A model generated the notes under the pieces. That model did not search any database. It was given only the letters and a program-made list of their open reading frames with translations, and had not been told where the DNA came from. Of a DNA stretch of 64,000 nucleotides, positions 42,884-52,686 are shown piece after piece. Source of the DNA: Acuticoccus sp. I52.16.1 (GTDB lineage: Bacteria; Pseudomonadota; Alphaproteobacteria; Rhizobiales; Amorphaceae); the NCBI RefSeq assembly GCF_022865125.1, contig NZ_CP094828.1, forward strand, positions 2,721,219 to 2,785,218, in the 5' to 3' direction. Made by a program: the position numbers and the translations under genes. Numbering within the stretch: position 1 is the first letter of the stretch; the number at the start of each line of letters is the position of its first letter.

Positions 42884-43650
42884 AGGGCATCGAGCGATTC
42901 AGTCTCGCCGGGCGCACCGCGCTCGTCACCGGGGCCAGCCGCGGCATCGGCCAGGCCATCGCGGTCGGCCTCGCCGAAGCGGGGGCGGACGTCGTCGCCT
43001 GCGCCCGCACCGAAGCGGGACTCGATGACACGCGCCGGCGCGTCGAGGCGGTCGGCCGTCGGTGCCACGCCGTCCCGCTCGACGTCACCGACCACGGGGC
43101 CCTCGCCATCCGGCTGGAGGCGCTCGCGGGGGAGGGGGTCGGCCCCACGATCCTCGTCAACAACGCCGGCGTCGAGGAGGTGACCCCCTCCGCCGACGTG
43201 ACGGACGCGGTGTGGGACAAGATCGTCGGCACCAACCTGAAGGCGGCTTTCTTCGTCGCACAGGCTTTCGCGCGGCCGCTGCTGGCGGCCGAGCGAGCAG
43301 GGTCGATCATCAACCTCGGCTCGCTGACCTCGGCGGTCGGCATCCCCACGGCGACGCCATATACCGCCTCCAAGTCCGGCATCCTGGGCATGACGCGCGC
43401 GCTCGCCGCCGAATGGGCGCCGCGGATCCGCGTCAACGCCATCGGCCCCGGCTACTTCCGCACCGCGATGACCGACGGCTTCTATCGCAACGAGGACTGG
43501 CGGCAGGCGATGCTCGGCAAGATCCCCATGCGCCGCTTCGGCGAGCTCGACGACCTCGTCGGCGTGTCGACCTTCCTGGCCGGCGAGGCCTCGGCCTACC
43601 TGACCGGGCAGATCGTCTACGTTGATGGCGGCACCCTTGCATCGCTGTAG
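42880..43650 (+). CDS. Short-chain dehydrogenase/reductase
   Basis: 256 residues from ATG 42880 (MKGIERFSLAGRTALVTG). An in-frame ATG at 42862 would add six residues. Motifs: TGASRGIGQA (12-ish onward), NNAGV, and the catalytic Ser-Tyr-Lys in INLGSLTS and PYTASKSG. The C-terminus YLTGQIVYVDGGTLASL is typical of gluconate 5-dehydrogenase and acetoacetyl-reductase type SDRs. It precedes the ABC importer by three bases and is probably part of the same operon as the importer and the HisD-like enzyme, acting on the imported polyol or hydroxy compound. Confidence 0.9.
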   Translation: MKGIERFSLAGRTALVTGASRGIGQAIAVGLAEAGADVVACARTEAGLDDTRRRVEAVGRRCHAVPLDVTDHGALAIRLEALAGEGVGPTILVNNAGVEEVTPSADVTDAVWDKIVGTNLKAAFFVAQAFARPLLAAERAGSIINLGSLTSAVGIPTATPYTASKSGILGMTRALAAEWAPRIRVNAIGPGYFRTAMTDGFYRNEDWRQAMLGKIPMRRFGELDDLVGVSTFLAGEASAYLTGQIVYVDGGTLASL

Positions 43651-43653
43651 CTC

Positions 43654-44811
43654 ATGACGAACACCGCTTCACCGATGGTCGAGATCGACCGGGTCTCCAG
43701 GGCGTTCGGCGAGACGCGCGCCGTCGCCGACGCATCGTTCACGGTCGAGCGCGGGGCCTTTCTCACGATCGTCGGCCCCTCCGGCTGCGGCAAGACCACG
43801 CTGCTGCGGATGATCGCCGGGTTCGATACGCCCAGCGCCGGGACGATCCGGATCAACGGTGCCGACGTGAAGCGGCTGCCGGCCTATCGGCGCGCCATCG
43901 GCATGGTGTTCCAGCGTCTGGCGCTGTTTCCGCACATGACCGCCGCGCAGAACGTCGCCTACCCGTTGAAGATGCGCCGGTTCGAGCCGGCCGAGATCCC
44001 CAGTCGCGTCGAGCGCTTCCTGAAGCTGGTGCGGCTCGACGGGTTGGGCGACCGTCGCCCGCACGAGCTGTCCGGCGGGCAGCAGCAGCGCGTCGCCATC
44101 GCCCGTGCGCTGGTGTTCGATCCGGACCTCTTGCTGCTCGACGAGCCGCTCTCGGCGCTCGACCGCAAGCTGCGTGAGGAGATGCAGCTCGAATTCCGCC
44201 GCATTCAGCAGGACCTCGGTGTCACCACCATCAACGTCACCCACGACCAGCGCGAGGCGTTGGTGATGAGCGACCGCATCGTCGTGATGGACGGCGGCGT
44301 GGTGCAGCAGGCGGACGAGCCGCAGGCGCTCTATCGCGTGCCGCAGAATCGCTTCGTCGCCACCTTCGTGGGTGTCACGTCGATCTTTCCCGCCCGCGTC
44401 GTCGCGGCGGACGGGGCGGGCGTGACGGTGGAAGCCGGGTCGGTTCGGCTCGCGGCGCGCGGCAACGGCACGCTGACGCCGGGCGAGGCGGTCGAGTGCA
44501 CGCTGCGTGCCGAGCAGGTCGCGATCTCGGACGGCCCGCTGGACCACGAGAACACGCTTGCCGGCACGGTCGCGCAGCAGATCTTCGAGGGAGACCGCAT
44601 GGTCTACGCCGTCACCGTCCCGGCGCTGGCGCCCGAGGCCGGCGGCGCCACGGTCTACGTCTTCGACCACGACCCGGCCGCCCACCGCGCGATCCCCGAG
44701 GGGGCTGCCGTCACCCTGGGATTCGCCGCCCGCGACCTCTTCACCTTTCCAGCCGCCCCCTCATCCCTGATTGACACGACCAGACCCCCAGCCAAGGAGC
44801 TTCAGCCATGA
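43654..44811 (+). CDS. Polyamine-type ABC importer, ATP-binding subunit (PotA-like)
   Basis: 385 residues. Walker A GPSGCGKTT at 41-49, Q-loop FQRLALFPHMTAAQNVAYPL, signature LSGGQQQRVAIARA, Walker B LLLLDEPLSALDRKLREEM, and a C-terminal TOBE region (VECTLRAEQVAIS). This is the PotA/spermidine-putrescine or Fe(III) branch. It starts three bases after the SDR stop and overlaps the binding-protein start by four bases. In other operons of this type the cargo is not always a polyamine. Confidence 0.93.
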   Translation: MTNTASPMVEIDRVSRAFGETRAVADASFTVERGAFLTIVGPSGCGKTTLLRMIAGFDTPSAGTIRINGADVKRLPAYRRAIGMVFQRLALFPHMTAAQNVAYPLKMRRFEPAEIPSRVERFLKLVRLDGLGDRRPHELSGGQQQRVAIARALVFDPDLLLLDEPLSALDRKLREEMQLEFRRIQQDLGVTTINVTHDQREALVMSDRIVVMDGGVVQQADEPQALYRVPQNRFVATFVGVTSIFPARVVAADGAGVTVEAGSVRLAARGNGTLTPGEAVECTLRAEQVAISDGPLDHENTLAGTVAQQIFEGDRMVYAVTVPALAPEAGGATVYVFDHDPAAHRAIPEGAAVTLGFAARDLFTFPAAPSSLIDTTRPPAKELQP

Positions 44812-45878
44812 CCTTCTCCCGTCGCACCGCCCTCAAGGGAGGGGCCGCGCTCGTCGGCACCCTCGCCGCCCCGTCGATCCTCTCCGCGCAGACGCCGTCC
44901 GAGCTGATCGTGCGGGCCTGGGGCGGCGCCTGGGGCGACGCGCTGAAGTCCGGCGTCGCCGACCCGTTCACCGCCAAGACCGGGATCCCCGTCCGCCTCG
45001 ACTTCACCGAGGACAACGAGATCAAGCCGAAGATCTGGGCCGCCGTGGACCAGGGCCGCGTCCCGCCGATCCACGTCAACTGGGACACCACCACCAACGC
45101 CACGATCTCGGCGCTGCGCGGCGTGACGGTCGACCTGTCGGACCTTTCCAACCTCGAGGGACTGCTCCCGTCGGCCAAGCCGGTCGGTCTCGAGGGGTGG
45201 CCGCTCGTCAACACCTACGCCTACGTCTATGTCTGCGCCTATCGGCCGGAGGCGTTCCCGGACGGGCCGCCGACCTCGTGGAAGGTCATGCTGGACCCCA
45301 AGTTCAAGGGCCGCGTCGCGCTCTATGACGACGGCATCGGCTTCAACCCGATCTCCGTCATCGCCGGCGGCGGCACGTTCGCCGATATCCCGGACAACAT
45401 GGAGCCGGGCTACGAGTTCTACCGCAAGCTGAAAGCCAACGAGCCGCTGCTCGGCGAGGACCCGGACTTCACCTCCTGGTTCCAGAACGGCGAGATCGAC
45501 CTCGCCTGCACCATCTCCGTGAACGCCCGCGCCGCCAAGCAGTCGGGCATAGCGGTGGAGTGGACGGTCCCCGAGGAGGGCTGCAAGGTCGACACCGACG
45601 GGCTGTGGATCCCGAAGGGCTTGCCGGCGGACGAGGAGGCCGCGGCGAAGGAGTTCGTCGACTACGCCCTTTCGGAGCCGGCGCAGAAGGCGTGGTGCGG
45701 CGCGCTCGGCCTGCCGCCGGTGCGGCCCGGCATCGAGCCGCCGGCCGACCTCGCGGGCGACCCGTCCTATCCGACGACGCCGGCCGACTTCGAGAAGCTC
45801 GTCTCCGTGCCGTCGCCGGTGCTGGTGGAGAACCAGCCGATCTGGTTCGCCAAGTTCAACGAGATCTTCCAGGGCTGA
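44808..45878 (+). CDS. Polyamine-type ABC importer, substrate-binding protein (PotD-like)
   Basis: 356 residues. A twin-arginine signal (FSRRTALKGGAALVG) ends at Ser-Ala-Gln near 28. The mature start LIVRAWGGAWGDALKSGVADPFTAKTGIPV is the PotD/PotF style. Segments PIHVNWDTTTNATISAL and DPDFTSWFQNGEIDLA line the cleft. It is coupled to the ATPase by a four-base overlap and followed six bases later by the permeases. Ligand unknown; the flanking SDR and HisD-like enzymes point to a hydroxylated small molecule. Confidence 0.92.
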   Translation: MTFSRRTALKGGAALVGTLAAPSILSAQTPSELIVRAWGGAWGDALKSGVADPFTAKTGIPVRLDFTEDNEIKPKIWAAVDQGRVPPIHVNWDTTTNATISALRGVTVDLSDLSNLEGLLPSAKPVGLEGWPLVNTYAYVYVCAYRPEAFPDGPPTSWKVMLDPKFKGRVALYDDGIGFNPISVIAGGGTFADIPDNMEPGYEFYRKLKANEPLLGEDPDFTSWFQNGEIDLACTISVNARAAKQSGIAVEWTVPEEGCKVDTDGLWIPKGLPADEEAAAKEFVDYALSEPAQKAWCGALGLPPVRPGIEPPADLAGDPSYPTTPADFEKLVSVPSPVLVENQPIWFAKFNEIFQG

Positions 45879-45884
45879 CGCGAC

Positions 45885-46820
45885 GTGGCGGGGGCCGTCC
45901 ATAAGGTGCGCTGGGCGCTCGTCGACATCGTCGAGTGGGTCGCCCGCGTCATCTGGCCGGCCCCGCTGCGCGGCGCGCTGGGGTGGGCGCTGCTCGCCCC
46001 GGCGCTCGTCCTCGTCGGCATCCTCGTCATCGGCCTCGGCCAGATGCTGGAGACGAGCCTGCACGAGCTGAATCTCGCCACCTACCGCCTCGGCGAGGCG
46101 TACACGGCCGCCAACTACGTCACCGCGCTGGAGCGGCCGGTGACGTGGCGGGTGCTGGCGCGCACGTTGGGCGGAGCGGGGATCGTCACCCTGGTGACGC
46201 TGCTTCTGGCGTTTCCCTACGCCTACCTCTTGGTGCGCACCCCCTCGGCGTGGACGCGCAAGATCCTGCTGGTCGCGCTGTTCCTGCCCTTCTTCATCGG
46301 CCAGGTGGTGCGCGCCTACGGCTGGCTCATCATCCTCGGGCGCGAGGGGCTGATGAACGACCTCCTGCGCGCCGCCGGTTTGCCGGCGCAGGACTTCCTC
46401 TTCGCCTATCCGACGGTGCTCTTCGGCCTGGTGCAATACATGCTGCCGTTCGCGGTGCTTCTCGTCATCCCGGCGTTGACGGCGATCGGCGAGGAGGTGG
46501 AACTGGCCTCCGAGTCGCTGGGGGCACGCTGGCCGTCGACCTTCCGCCACGTGGTGTTGCCGATGGCGGCGCCCGGCCTCATCGGCGCCTCGGTGGTGGT
46601 CTTCACGTTGACGCTGACGGACTTCGCGATGCCGGAGATCCTGGGCGGCGGCACGCAGGACTTCTTCGCCAGCGCCATCTACGATTCGTTCTTCCAGATC
46701 TCCAACGCCGGCCTCGGCGCGGCGCTCTCGATCCTGCTCACCCTCATCGGCAGCGTCATTGTCGCGGCGGTGTTCATGGTGGCGGGGACCGGCACGCTCG
46801 GCTTTCGGGGGGCGAAGTGA
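45885..46820 (+). CDS. Polyamine-type ABC importer, permease 1 (PotB-like)
   Basis: 311 residues from a GTG start seven bases after the binding-protein stop. Six membrane helices and the EAA-type loop EVELASESLGARWPSTFRHVVLPMAAPG. The ordering after PotA/PotD and before PotC is standard. The stop overlaps the following GTG start (GTGA). Confidence 0.92.
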   Translation: MAGAVHKVRWALVDIVEWVARVIWPAPLRGALGWALLAPALVLVGILVIGLGQMLETSLHELNLATYRLGEAYTAANYVTALERPVTWRVLARTLGGAGIVTLVTLLLAFPYAYLLVRTPSAWTRKILLVALFLPFFIGQVVRAYGWLIILGREGLMNDLLRAAGLPAQDFLFAYPTVLFGLVQYMLPFAVLLVIPALTAIGEEVELASESLGARWPSTFRHVVLPMAAPGLIGASVVVFTLTLTDFAMPEILGGGTQDFFASAIYDSFFQISNAGLGAALSILLTLIGSVIVAAVFMVAGTGTLGFRGAK

Positions 46821-47617
46821 GGCTCGGCGGCTCGAAGGGCCTCTTCCTCTGGGGCGTGACGGTGTTCTGCGTCCTGATGCTGAGCCTGCCGACGGTCATC
46901 GTCGTGGGCGCCTCGTTCACGGCGGGGGAAATCATCGCCTTCCCGCCGCAAGGGTTCTCGCTGCGCTGGTATTCCGAGCTGTGGCAGCTCGCCTCGTTCA
47001 AGGCGGCATTGGGGCGCTCGCTGTACGTGTCGCTGATCTGTACCGTGATCGCGATCCCGGTCGGCACGCTCGCCGCGATCGCCCTGTCGCGCTATCGGCT
47101 GCGCGCCCGCACCGCCCTCCAGGTCCTGTTGTTGCTGCCGTTCACGATCCCGCTCGTCGTCTCCGGCCTGTCGATGATGATGATGTTCGGCGAGGTGCGC
47201 ATCCTGGGCAGCCTGTGGCCGGTGGGGCTGGCGCTGTGCATCATCAACCTGCCCTTCATGATCTGGTCCGTCGCCTCGTCGGTGAACGCGATGGACCCGG
47301 AGCTGGAGAACGCGGCCGCCAGTTGCGGCGCGCCGCCGGTCTCCGCCTTCTTCACCGTGACGCTGCCGGCGGTGACGCCCGGCGTCATCACCGGGGCGCT
47401 CTTGATGTTCATCCTCGCCTTCAACGAGTTCCTGGTGAGCCTCTTCCTCACCGATTCGCGCACCGTCACGCTGCCGGTGGAGATCTACAACTCGATCCGC
47501 AGCGTGATCACGCCCGATCTCGCCGCGGTATCGGTCGTCTACATCGCCATCGCGCTGGTGGCGGTGGCGCTGCTCGACTGGCTCGTCGGGCTCGACATCT
47601 TCCTCAAATCGAAATGA
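46817..47617 (+). CDS. Polyamine-type ABC importer, permease 2 (PotC-like)
   Basis: 266 residues from GTG 46817, which overlaps the upstream stop by four bases; the frame is open well upstream but without a rival start that fits. Six helices, with the PotC hallmark FPPQGFSLRWYSELW after the first helix and the EAA loop ELENAAASCGAPPVSAFFTVTLPAVTPG. Inner-membrane partner of the preceding permease. The HisD-like gene starts four bases after its stop. Confidence 0.92.
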   Translation: MRLGGSKGLFLWGVTVFCVLMLSLPTVIVVGASFTAGEIIAFPPQGFSLRWYSELWQLASFKAALGRSLYVSLICTVIAIPVGTLAAIALSRYRLRARTALQVLLLLPFTIPLVVSGLSMMMMFGEVRILGSLWPVGLALCIINLPFMIWSVASSVNAMDPELENAAASCGAPPVSAFFTVTLPAVTPGVITGALLMFILAFNEFLVSLFLTDSRTVTLPVEIYNSIRSVITPDLAAVSVVYIAIALVAVALLDWLVGLDIFLKSK

Positions 47618-47621
47618 CGTG

Positions 47622-48944
47622 ATGCCTGAAATCAGCGTCCACACGCTCGCCGACCTCACCGCGGGCGCACGCGCCGCCCTGCTTCAGCGTGCCGAGAGCG
47701 ATCTCGGCCCCTTCCTCGCCAAGGTTGGGCCGATCATCGAGGCCGTCCGGACCGAAGGCGACGAGGCCCTCGCCCGTTTCGGCCGCGACTTCGACAAGGC
47801 GGCCGTGCGAGCGGATGCCATCGCCGCCACCGAGGCCGACTTCGACGCCGCTTTCGCGGCCGTCGATCCGGTGATGATTGGCGTGCTGGAGCGGGCGATC
47901 GACAACGTGCGCCGCTTCCACGAGGCGCAGATGCCCGAGGAGATGTGGTTCAAGGAGATGTCGCCCGGCATCTTCGCCGGCGAGCGGTCGACCCCGATCC
48001 CCTCGGTCGCCTGCTATGTGCCGCGCGGCAAGGGGGCGTTCCCGTCGGTCGTCATGATGACGGCGGTGCCGGCGGTGGTCGCCGGGGTGCCGCGGCCGAT
48101 CATCATCACCCCGCCCGGTCCCGACGGTGGGGTCGACGCCGCGACGCTGGTCGCGGCCCGGCTCGCCGGTGTCGAGGCGGTCTACAAGGCGGGCGGCGCG
48201 CAAGGGATCGCGGCGGTCGCCTATGGGACCGCCACGGTGCCGAAGTGCGTGAAGGTGGTCGGCCCCGGCAGTCCCTGGGTGGTCGCCGCCAAGCGCCTGC
48301 TCGCGGACAAGATCGACCCCGGCCCGCCCGCCGGCCCGTCCGAGGCGATCGTCGTCGCCGACGATACCGCGAACGGCCGCGTCGCCGCGCTGGACCTCCT
48401 CAACGAGGCCGAGCACGGCCCCGATTCCTCGGCCTATCTGGTGACGTGCTCGCGCCGGGTCGCCGAGGAGGCCGCCGCTGCCATCCCCCGTTACTGGGCC
48501 GCGATGGGGGCCGAGCGCGTCGGCTTCAGCCAGGCGGTGCTGTGCGGGCCGCGCGGCGGGATCGTCGTCACCGAGACGATGGACGAGGCGATCGCCTTCG
48601 TGAACGACTACGCGCCCGAGCACCTGCAAGTGCACGCCAAGGCGCCGTTCGACTATCTCGGCGCCTTGAAGAACGCCGGCGAGATCCTGCTGGGCGAGCA
48701 TACGCCCATCGCCATCGGCAACTTCATGCTCGGCCCCAACGCGGTGCTGCCGACCAACACGGCGGCGCTGACCCGCTCCCCGCTCGGTGTCCACGACTAT
48801 CTGAAGCTGACCTCGATCGGCCATGTGACGAAGGCGGGGTACGCCCGACTGGCGCCCGATGCCTACAAATTCGCCCGCTACGAAGGCTTCGACGCTCACG
48901 CCAACGCCGTTTCGGAACTGAGGGATGAAGCTTTTGGTGATTGA
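47622..48944 (+). CDS. Histidinol dehydrogenase-like enzyme with altered active-site residues
   Basis: 440 residues, full length for HisD. Family motifs are clear: CYVPRGKGAFPS, KAGGAQGIAA, GPGSPWVVAAKRL, GPPAGPSEAIVVAD and YAPEHL with the catalytic Glu333-His334. By alignment to E. coli HisD, the zinc ligands His262 and His419 are kept (His265, His426) but Gln259 is Glu262 and Asp360 is Asn367, and the His of NHVLPT is Ala374. It therefore looks like a HisD-fold dehydrogenase for another alcohol, such as the sulfopropanediol dehydrogenase HpsN. It ends an operon with an importer and an SDR, not with his genes. ATG 47622 is used; GTG 47619 is adjacent. Confidence 0.85.
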   Translation: MPEISVHTLADLTAGARAALLQRAESDLGPFLAKVGPIIEAVRTEGDEALARFGRDFDKAAVRADAIAATEADFDAAFAAVDPVMIGVLERAIDNVRRFHEAQMPEEMWFKEMSPGIFAGERSTPIPSVACYVPRGKGAFPSVVMMTAVPAVVAGVPRPIIITPPGPDGGVDAATLVAARLAGVEAVYKAGGAQGIAAVAYGTATVPKCVKVVGPGSPWVVAAKRLLADKIDPGPPAGPSEAIVVADDTANGRVAALDLLNEAEHGPDSSAYLVTCSRRVAEEAAAAIPRYWAAMGAERVGFSQAVLCGPRGGIVVTETMDEAIAFVNDYAPEHLQVHAKAPFDYLGALKNAGEILLGEHTPIAIGNFMLGPNAVLPTNTAALTRSPLGVHDYLKLTSIGHVTKAGYARLAPDAYKFARYEGFDAHANAVSELRDEAFGD

Positions 48945-48993
48945 CGGCGCCTAAAAGTTAGTCAGAAATATCACGTGCGGCATAGGCATGGCA

Positions 48994-49026
48994 GGGATGC
49001 AGCCGGGGTCGCTCCGGTGGCATCCC
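48994..49026 (+). terminator. Hairpin between the HisD-like gene and the liv operon
   Basis: GGGATGC (48994-49000) and GCATCCC (49020-49026) pair, with an inner CCGG/CCGG stem. It lies 49 bases after the HisD-like stop and about 70 before livG. It is probably a terminator of the upstream operon, though the T-run is absent; a leader element for livG cannot be ruled out. Confidence 0.4.
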
Positions 49027-49093
49027 AGTTGCTTGTACCGCAACGTCACGGATAACCGCGACCGGGATCCGGTGGCGGCGCGAAGGTGTTAGA

Positions 49094-49854
49094 ATGGCAG
49101 ACCTGCTCTCGGTCGAGGGTCTGACGCGCAGTTTCTACGGCGTCCATGCTCTGCGGAGCGCGGCTTTCACCGTAGCGCCAGGCAGCATCACCGGCTTGAT
49201 CGGCCCCAACGGTGCCGGCAAGACGACCGCGTTCAACTGCATCTCCGGCGTGATCCCGCCCGAGGCCGGCCGCGTCACCTTCGACGGCGAGGACATCACC
49301 GGCTGGCGCCCCGACCAGATCAGTCTGCGCGGACTGGTGCGCACGTTCCAGATCGCCCGCGGGTTCCCCAAGCTCTCGGTGTTCGAGACGCTGCTGCTGC
49401 ACGGCGCACACCAGCCGGGCGAGCGGCTCGGCACCGCGCTGTTCCGCCCCGGCCGCTGGAAGGCGCGCGAGCGGGAGCTCGCCGAGCGCGCCCGCGGCAT
49501 CGCTCGCCGGCTGAAGCTCGACCACGTGCTGGCCAACATGTCGTCCGACCTCTCGGGCGGGCAGAAGAAGCTGCTCGAGATCGGCCGCGCGCTGATGGGC
49601 GAGCCGAAGCTCATCCTGCTCGACGAGCCGGTGGCGGGCGTGAACCCGTCGCTCGGCCGCGAGATCGCCGAGCGCATCCGCGAGCTGGCGGCCGAGGGGC
49701 TGACCTTCCTCATCGTCGAGCACGACATGGCCCTCGTCGGCGAGCTTTGCGACACGGTGGTGGTGATGGCCGAGGGGACGACGCTCGTCGAAGGCACCTT
49801 CGAGGAGGTCACATCCGACGCGCGGGTCCAGGACGCCTACCTCGGAAAGCGCAC

Positions 49855-49858
<4 letters not shown>
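49094..49858 (+). CDS. livG: Branched-chain-type ABC importer, ATPase LivG
   Basis: 254 residues. Walker A GPNGAGKTT at 37-45 with the LivG-typical FNCISGVIPPEAGRV, Q-loop RTFQIARGFPKLSVFETL, signature LSGGQKKLLEIGRALM and Walker B LILLDEPVAGVNPSLG. It heads a LivG-F-J-H-M operon. This family carries branched-chain amino acids but also urea, amides and aromatic acids, so the cargo is open. The ATG follows an AAGGTG site. Confidence 0.92.
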
Positions 49859-50565
<707 letters not shown>

Positions 50566-50577
50566 GGGAGCCGAAAT

Positions 50578-51780
50578 ATGGCCACGTTCCGTCTGACTCG
50601 TCGTCGCGTCCTCGCCGGCATGGGGGCGATGGGCGCCACCCTCGCCGCCCCCGCGGTGCTCCGCGCCCAGGCCGGGCCGATCAAGCTCGGCTCGCTCACC
50701 CCGCTGACCGGCGTGGGCGGCAACTACGGCCCGTCCATGCGCGAGGCGATCGCCGGCGTGATCGAGACGGTCAACGCCGCCGGCGGCGTCCTCGGCCGCC
50801 AGATCGTCCTCACCTCCGAAGACACGCAGACCTCGCCCGAAGCGGCCGTGCGCGCCGCGCGCAAGCTGATCGACGTCGACGGTGTCGCCGCGGTGATGGG
50901 GACCTGGGCCTCCTCGGTGACGACGGCCGTGGCGCCACTGTGCTGGGAGAACCAGACCATGCTCTTCTGCGTGTCGGGCGCCGACTCGATCACGCTGCTG
51001 CCGCACCAGGGCTACATCGCCCGCACGCAGCCCAACTCGCAGCTCCAGAACGACGTCGCCACGCAGTTCATGATCGACAACGGCGCGACGCATCTCGGCT
51101 GGATCGGCCCGCAGACCCCGTTCGCGCAGGGCAACATCGACAATCAGACCCGCATCGCCGGCGAGAACGGCATGGAGATGGACAGCCTCATCTACGAGGC
51201 CGACAAGTCCACCTACCGCTCCGAGGTCGACAGCATCATGCGCGCCGGTCCGGACTTCATCCTGCTGGGCGGCTACACGGCCGACACGACGGTGCTCCTG
51301 CGCGACCTCTGGCAGGCGGGCTACGAGGGCAAACTCATCGGCCCCGCCTACGCGGTCAACCAGACCGTGCTCGACGCGCTGCCGGCGGACGTCCTGGAGG
51401 GCATCTTCACCTGGGAGCCGGCCCCCGCGATCGACAGCCCCGCCTATGCGGCGGTGCAGGAGATCCTCGGGGTCGAGAGCGTCGACCCCTATTCGGCGCA
51501 GTGCTACGACCACGCCAACCTCGCCATCCTCGCCATGGCCGCGGGTGGCGACGCAACGGGCGAGACGATCAAGTCCTCGCTGCGCACCATCAGCCAGGGT
51601 GACGGCGAGGCGGTGTACAGCGCCGTCGACGGCCTCAAGATCCTCGCGGACGGCGGCGCGGTGAACTACTCCGGCGCCAGCGGCCCGTGCGACTTCAACG
51701 AGGTCGGCGACATCACCGGAACGCAGTTCCTGTTCAAGCGCATCGAGGACGGCAAGGCCGTCGACTTCGCCCGCACCTGA
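50578..51780 (+). CDS. Branched-chain-type ABC importer, binding protein LivJ/LivK
   Basis: 400 residues. Tat-type signal TRRRVLAGMGAMGATLAAPAVLRAQ, then the type I binding fold IKLGSLTPLTGVGGNYGPSMREAIAGVIETVNAAGGVLGRQI and ASSVTTAVAPLCWENQ. The ribosome site AGGGAG is 12 bases from the livF stop. It sits between the ATPases and the permeases, and its stop overlaps the livH start by one base. Confidence 0.92.
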   Translation: MATFRLTRRRVLAGMGAMGATLAAPAVLRAQAGPIKLGSLTPLTGVGGNYGPSMREAIAGVIETVNAAGGVLGRQIVLTSEDTQTSPEAAVRAARKLIDVDGVAAVMGTWASSVTTAVAPLCWENQTMLFCVSGADSITLLPHQGYIARTQPNSQLQNDVATQFMIDNGATHLGWIGPQTPFAQGNIDNQTRIAGENGMEMDSLIYEADKSTYRSEVDSIMRAGPDFILLGGYTADTTVLLRDLWQAGYEGKLIGPAYAVNQTVLDALPADVLEGIFTWEPAPAIDSPAYAAVQEILGVESVDPYSAQCYDHANLAILAMAAGGDATGETIKSSLRTISQGDGEAVYSAVDGLKILADGGAVNYSGASGPCDFNEVGDITGTQFLFKRIEDGKAVDFART

Positions 51781-52646
51781 TGCTCGACCTTCTCCCCCAG
51801 CTCATCGTCAACGGGATCGTGATGGGGACGCTTCTGGCGATCCCCGCCATCGGCTTCACGGCGATCTTCGCTGTGCTGCGCTTCCCGAACTTCTCGGTCG
51901 CCTCCCACGCGACCATCGGCGCGTTCGCGGGGTTCGCCGCGAATGTGTGGCTGGGGCTGCCGGTGGAGCTGTCGCTCGTCGCCGCCTTCGTGGTGGCGGC
52001 GGCGGTCGGCGTTCTGTCGGACGAAGTCGCCCTGCGGCCCCTGCGGCCGCACGGCGCGTTGACGACGGCGATCGCCTCGATCGCGCTCACCATCGTGCTG
52101 GAGAACGCCGTCCGCTTCTTCTTCGGCAACGACTTGCGCGGCTACGATCTGCCGCTGGTGCGCGACTGGCGCATCTGGGGCGTGCGCATCGGCCCGCAGC
52201 AGGTGGAGAACCTGCTGCTGGCGCTGGCGCTGATGGTCGCCGTCTTCCTGGCGCTGCGCTACACGCGGATCGGCAAGTCGATGCGCGCCGTCGCCGACAA
52301 TCCGGCGCTCGCCGAGCTGAAGGGGATCGACCCGGTGATGGTCGGCCGGCTGACGGCGTTCTTCGGCATGGGGCTCGTCGGCGCGGGCGGCATGCTGCTC
52401 GGCCTCGGCACGTCGATCGACCCGCTGACGGGCTTCCGCTTCATCCTGCCGATCTTCGCGGCGGCGGTCGTCGGGGGCCTCGGTTCGATCCCCGGTGCGG
52501 TCCTGGGCGCGATGGTGGTGGGGCTGGGCGAAGAGCTGTCGCTGATCGTCCTGTCACCCTCCTACCGCAGCGCGGTGGGCTTCTTCGCCATCGTCATCGT
52601 GCTCACCTTCCGTCCGCGCGGGCTCCTCGGGGAGCGTGCATACTGA
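51780..52646 (+). CDS. livH: Branched-chain-type ABC importer, permease LivH
   Basis: 288 residues, about eight helices. The start LIVNGIVMGTLLAIPAIGFTAIFAVLRFPNFS and the motifs DEVALRPLRPHGALTTAIASIALT and AVVGGLGSIPGAVLGAMVVGL are characteristic. ATG 51780 shares one base with the upstream stop. The first coding residues MLDLLPQL are typical of the family. Confidence 0.92.
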   Translation: MLDLLPQLIVNGIVMGTLLAIPAIGFTAIFAVLRFPNFSVASHATIGAFAGFAANVWLGLPVELSLVAAFVVAAAVGVLSDEVALRPLRPHGALTTAIASIALTIVLENAVRFFFGNDLRGYDLPLVRDWRIWGVRIGPQQVENLLLALALMVAVFLALRYTRIGKSMRAVADNPALAELKGIDPVMVGRLTAFFGMGLVGAGGMLLGLGTSIDPLTGFRFILPIFAAAVVGGLGSIPGAVLGAMVVGLGEELSLIVLSPSYRSAVGFFAIVIVLTFRPRGLLGERAY

Positions 52647-52686
52647 TGGCCCGGCCCGTGTCCGCCCGTACCCCGGAGGCTCGCCC

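Noticed and set aside
43654-47617. Naming the importer genes potABCD
   Set aside because: The family transports many cargoes and the neighbours do not suggest polyamines; only the type is stated.
47622-48944. Plain assignment as biosynthetic histidinol dehydrogenase
   Set aside because: Zinc-ligand and substrate positions differ, and no histidine-biosynthesis genes are nearby; equally, naming it HpsN would go beyond the evidence, so it is called HisD-like.
48994-49026. Riboswitch leader of the liv operon
   Set aside because: The hairpin is simple and the gap is too short for a known aptamer; a terminator is the simpler reading.
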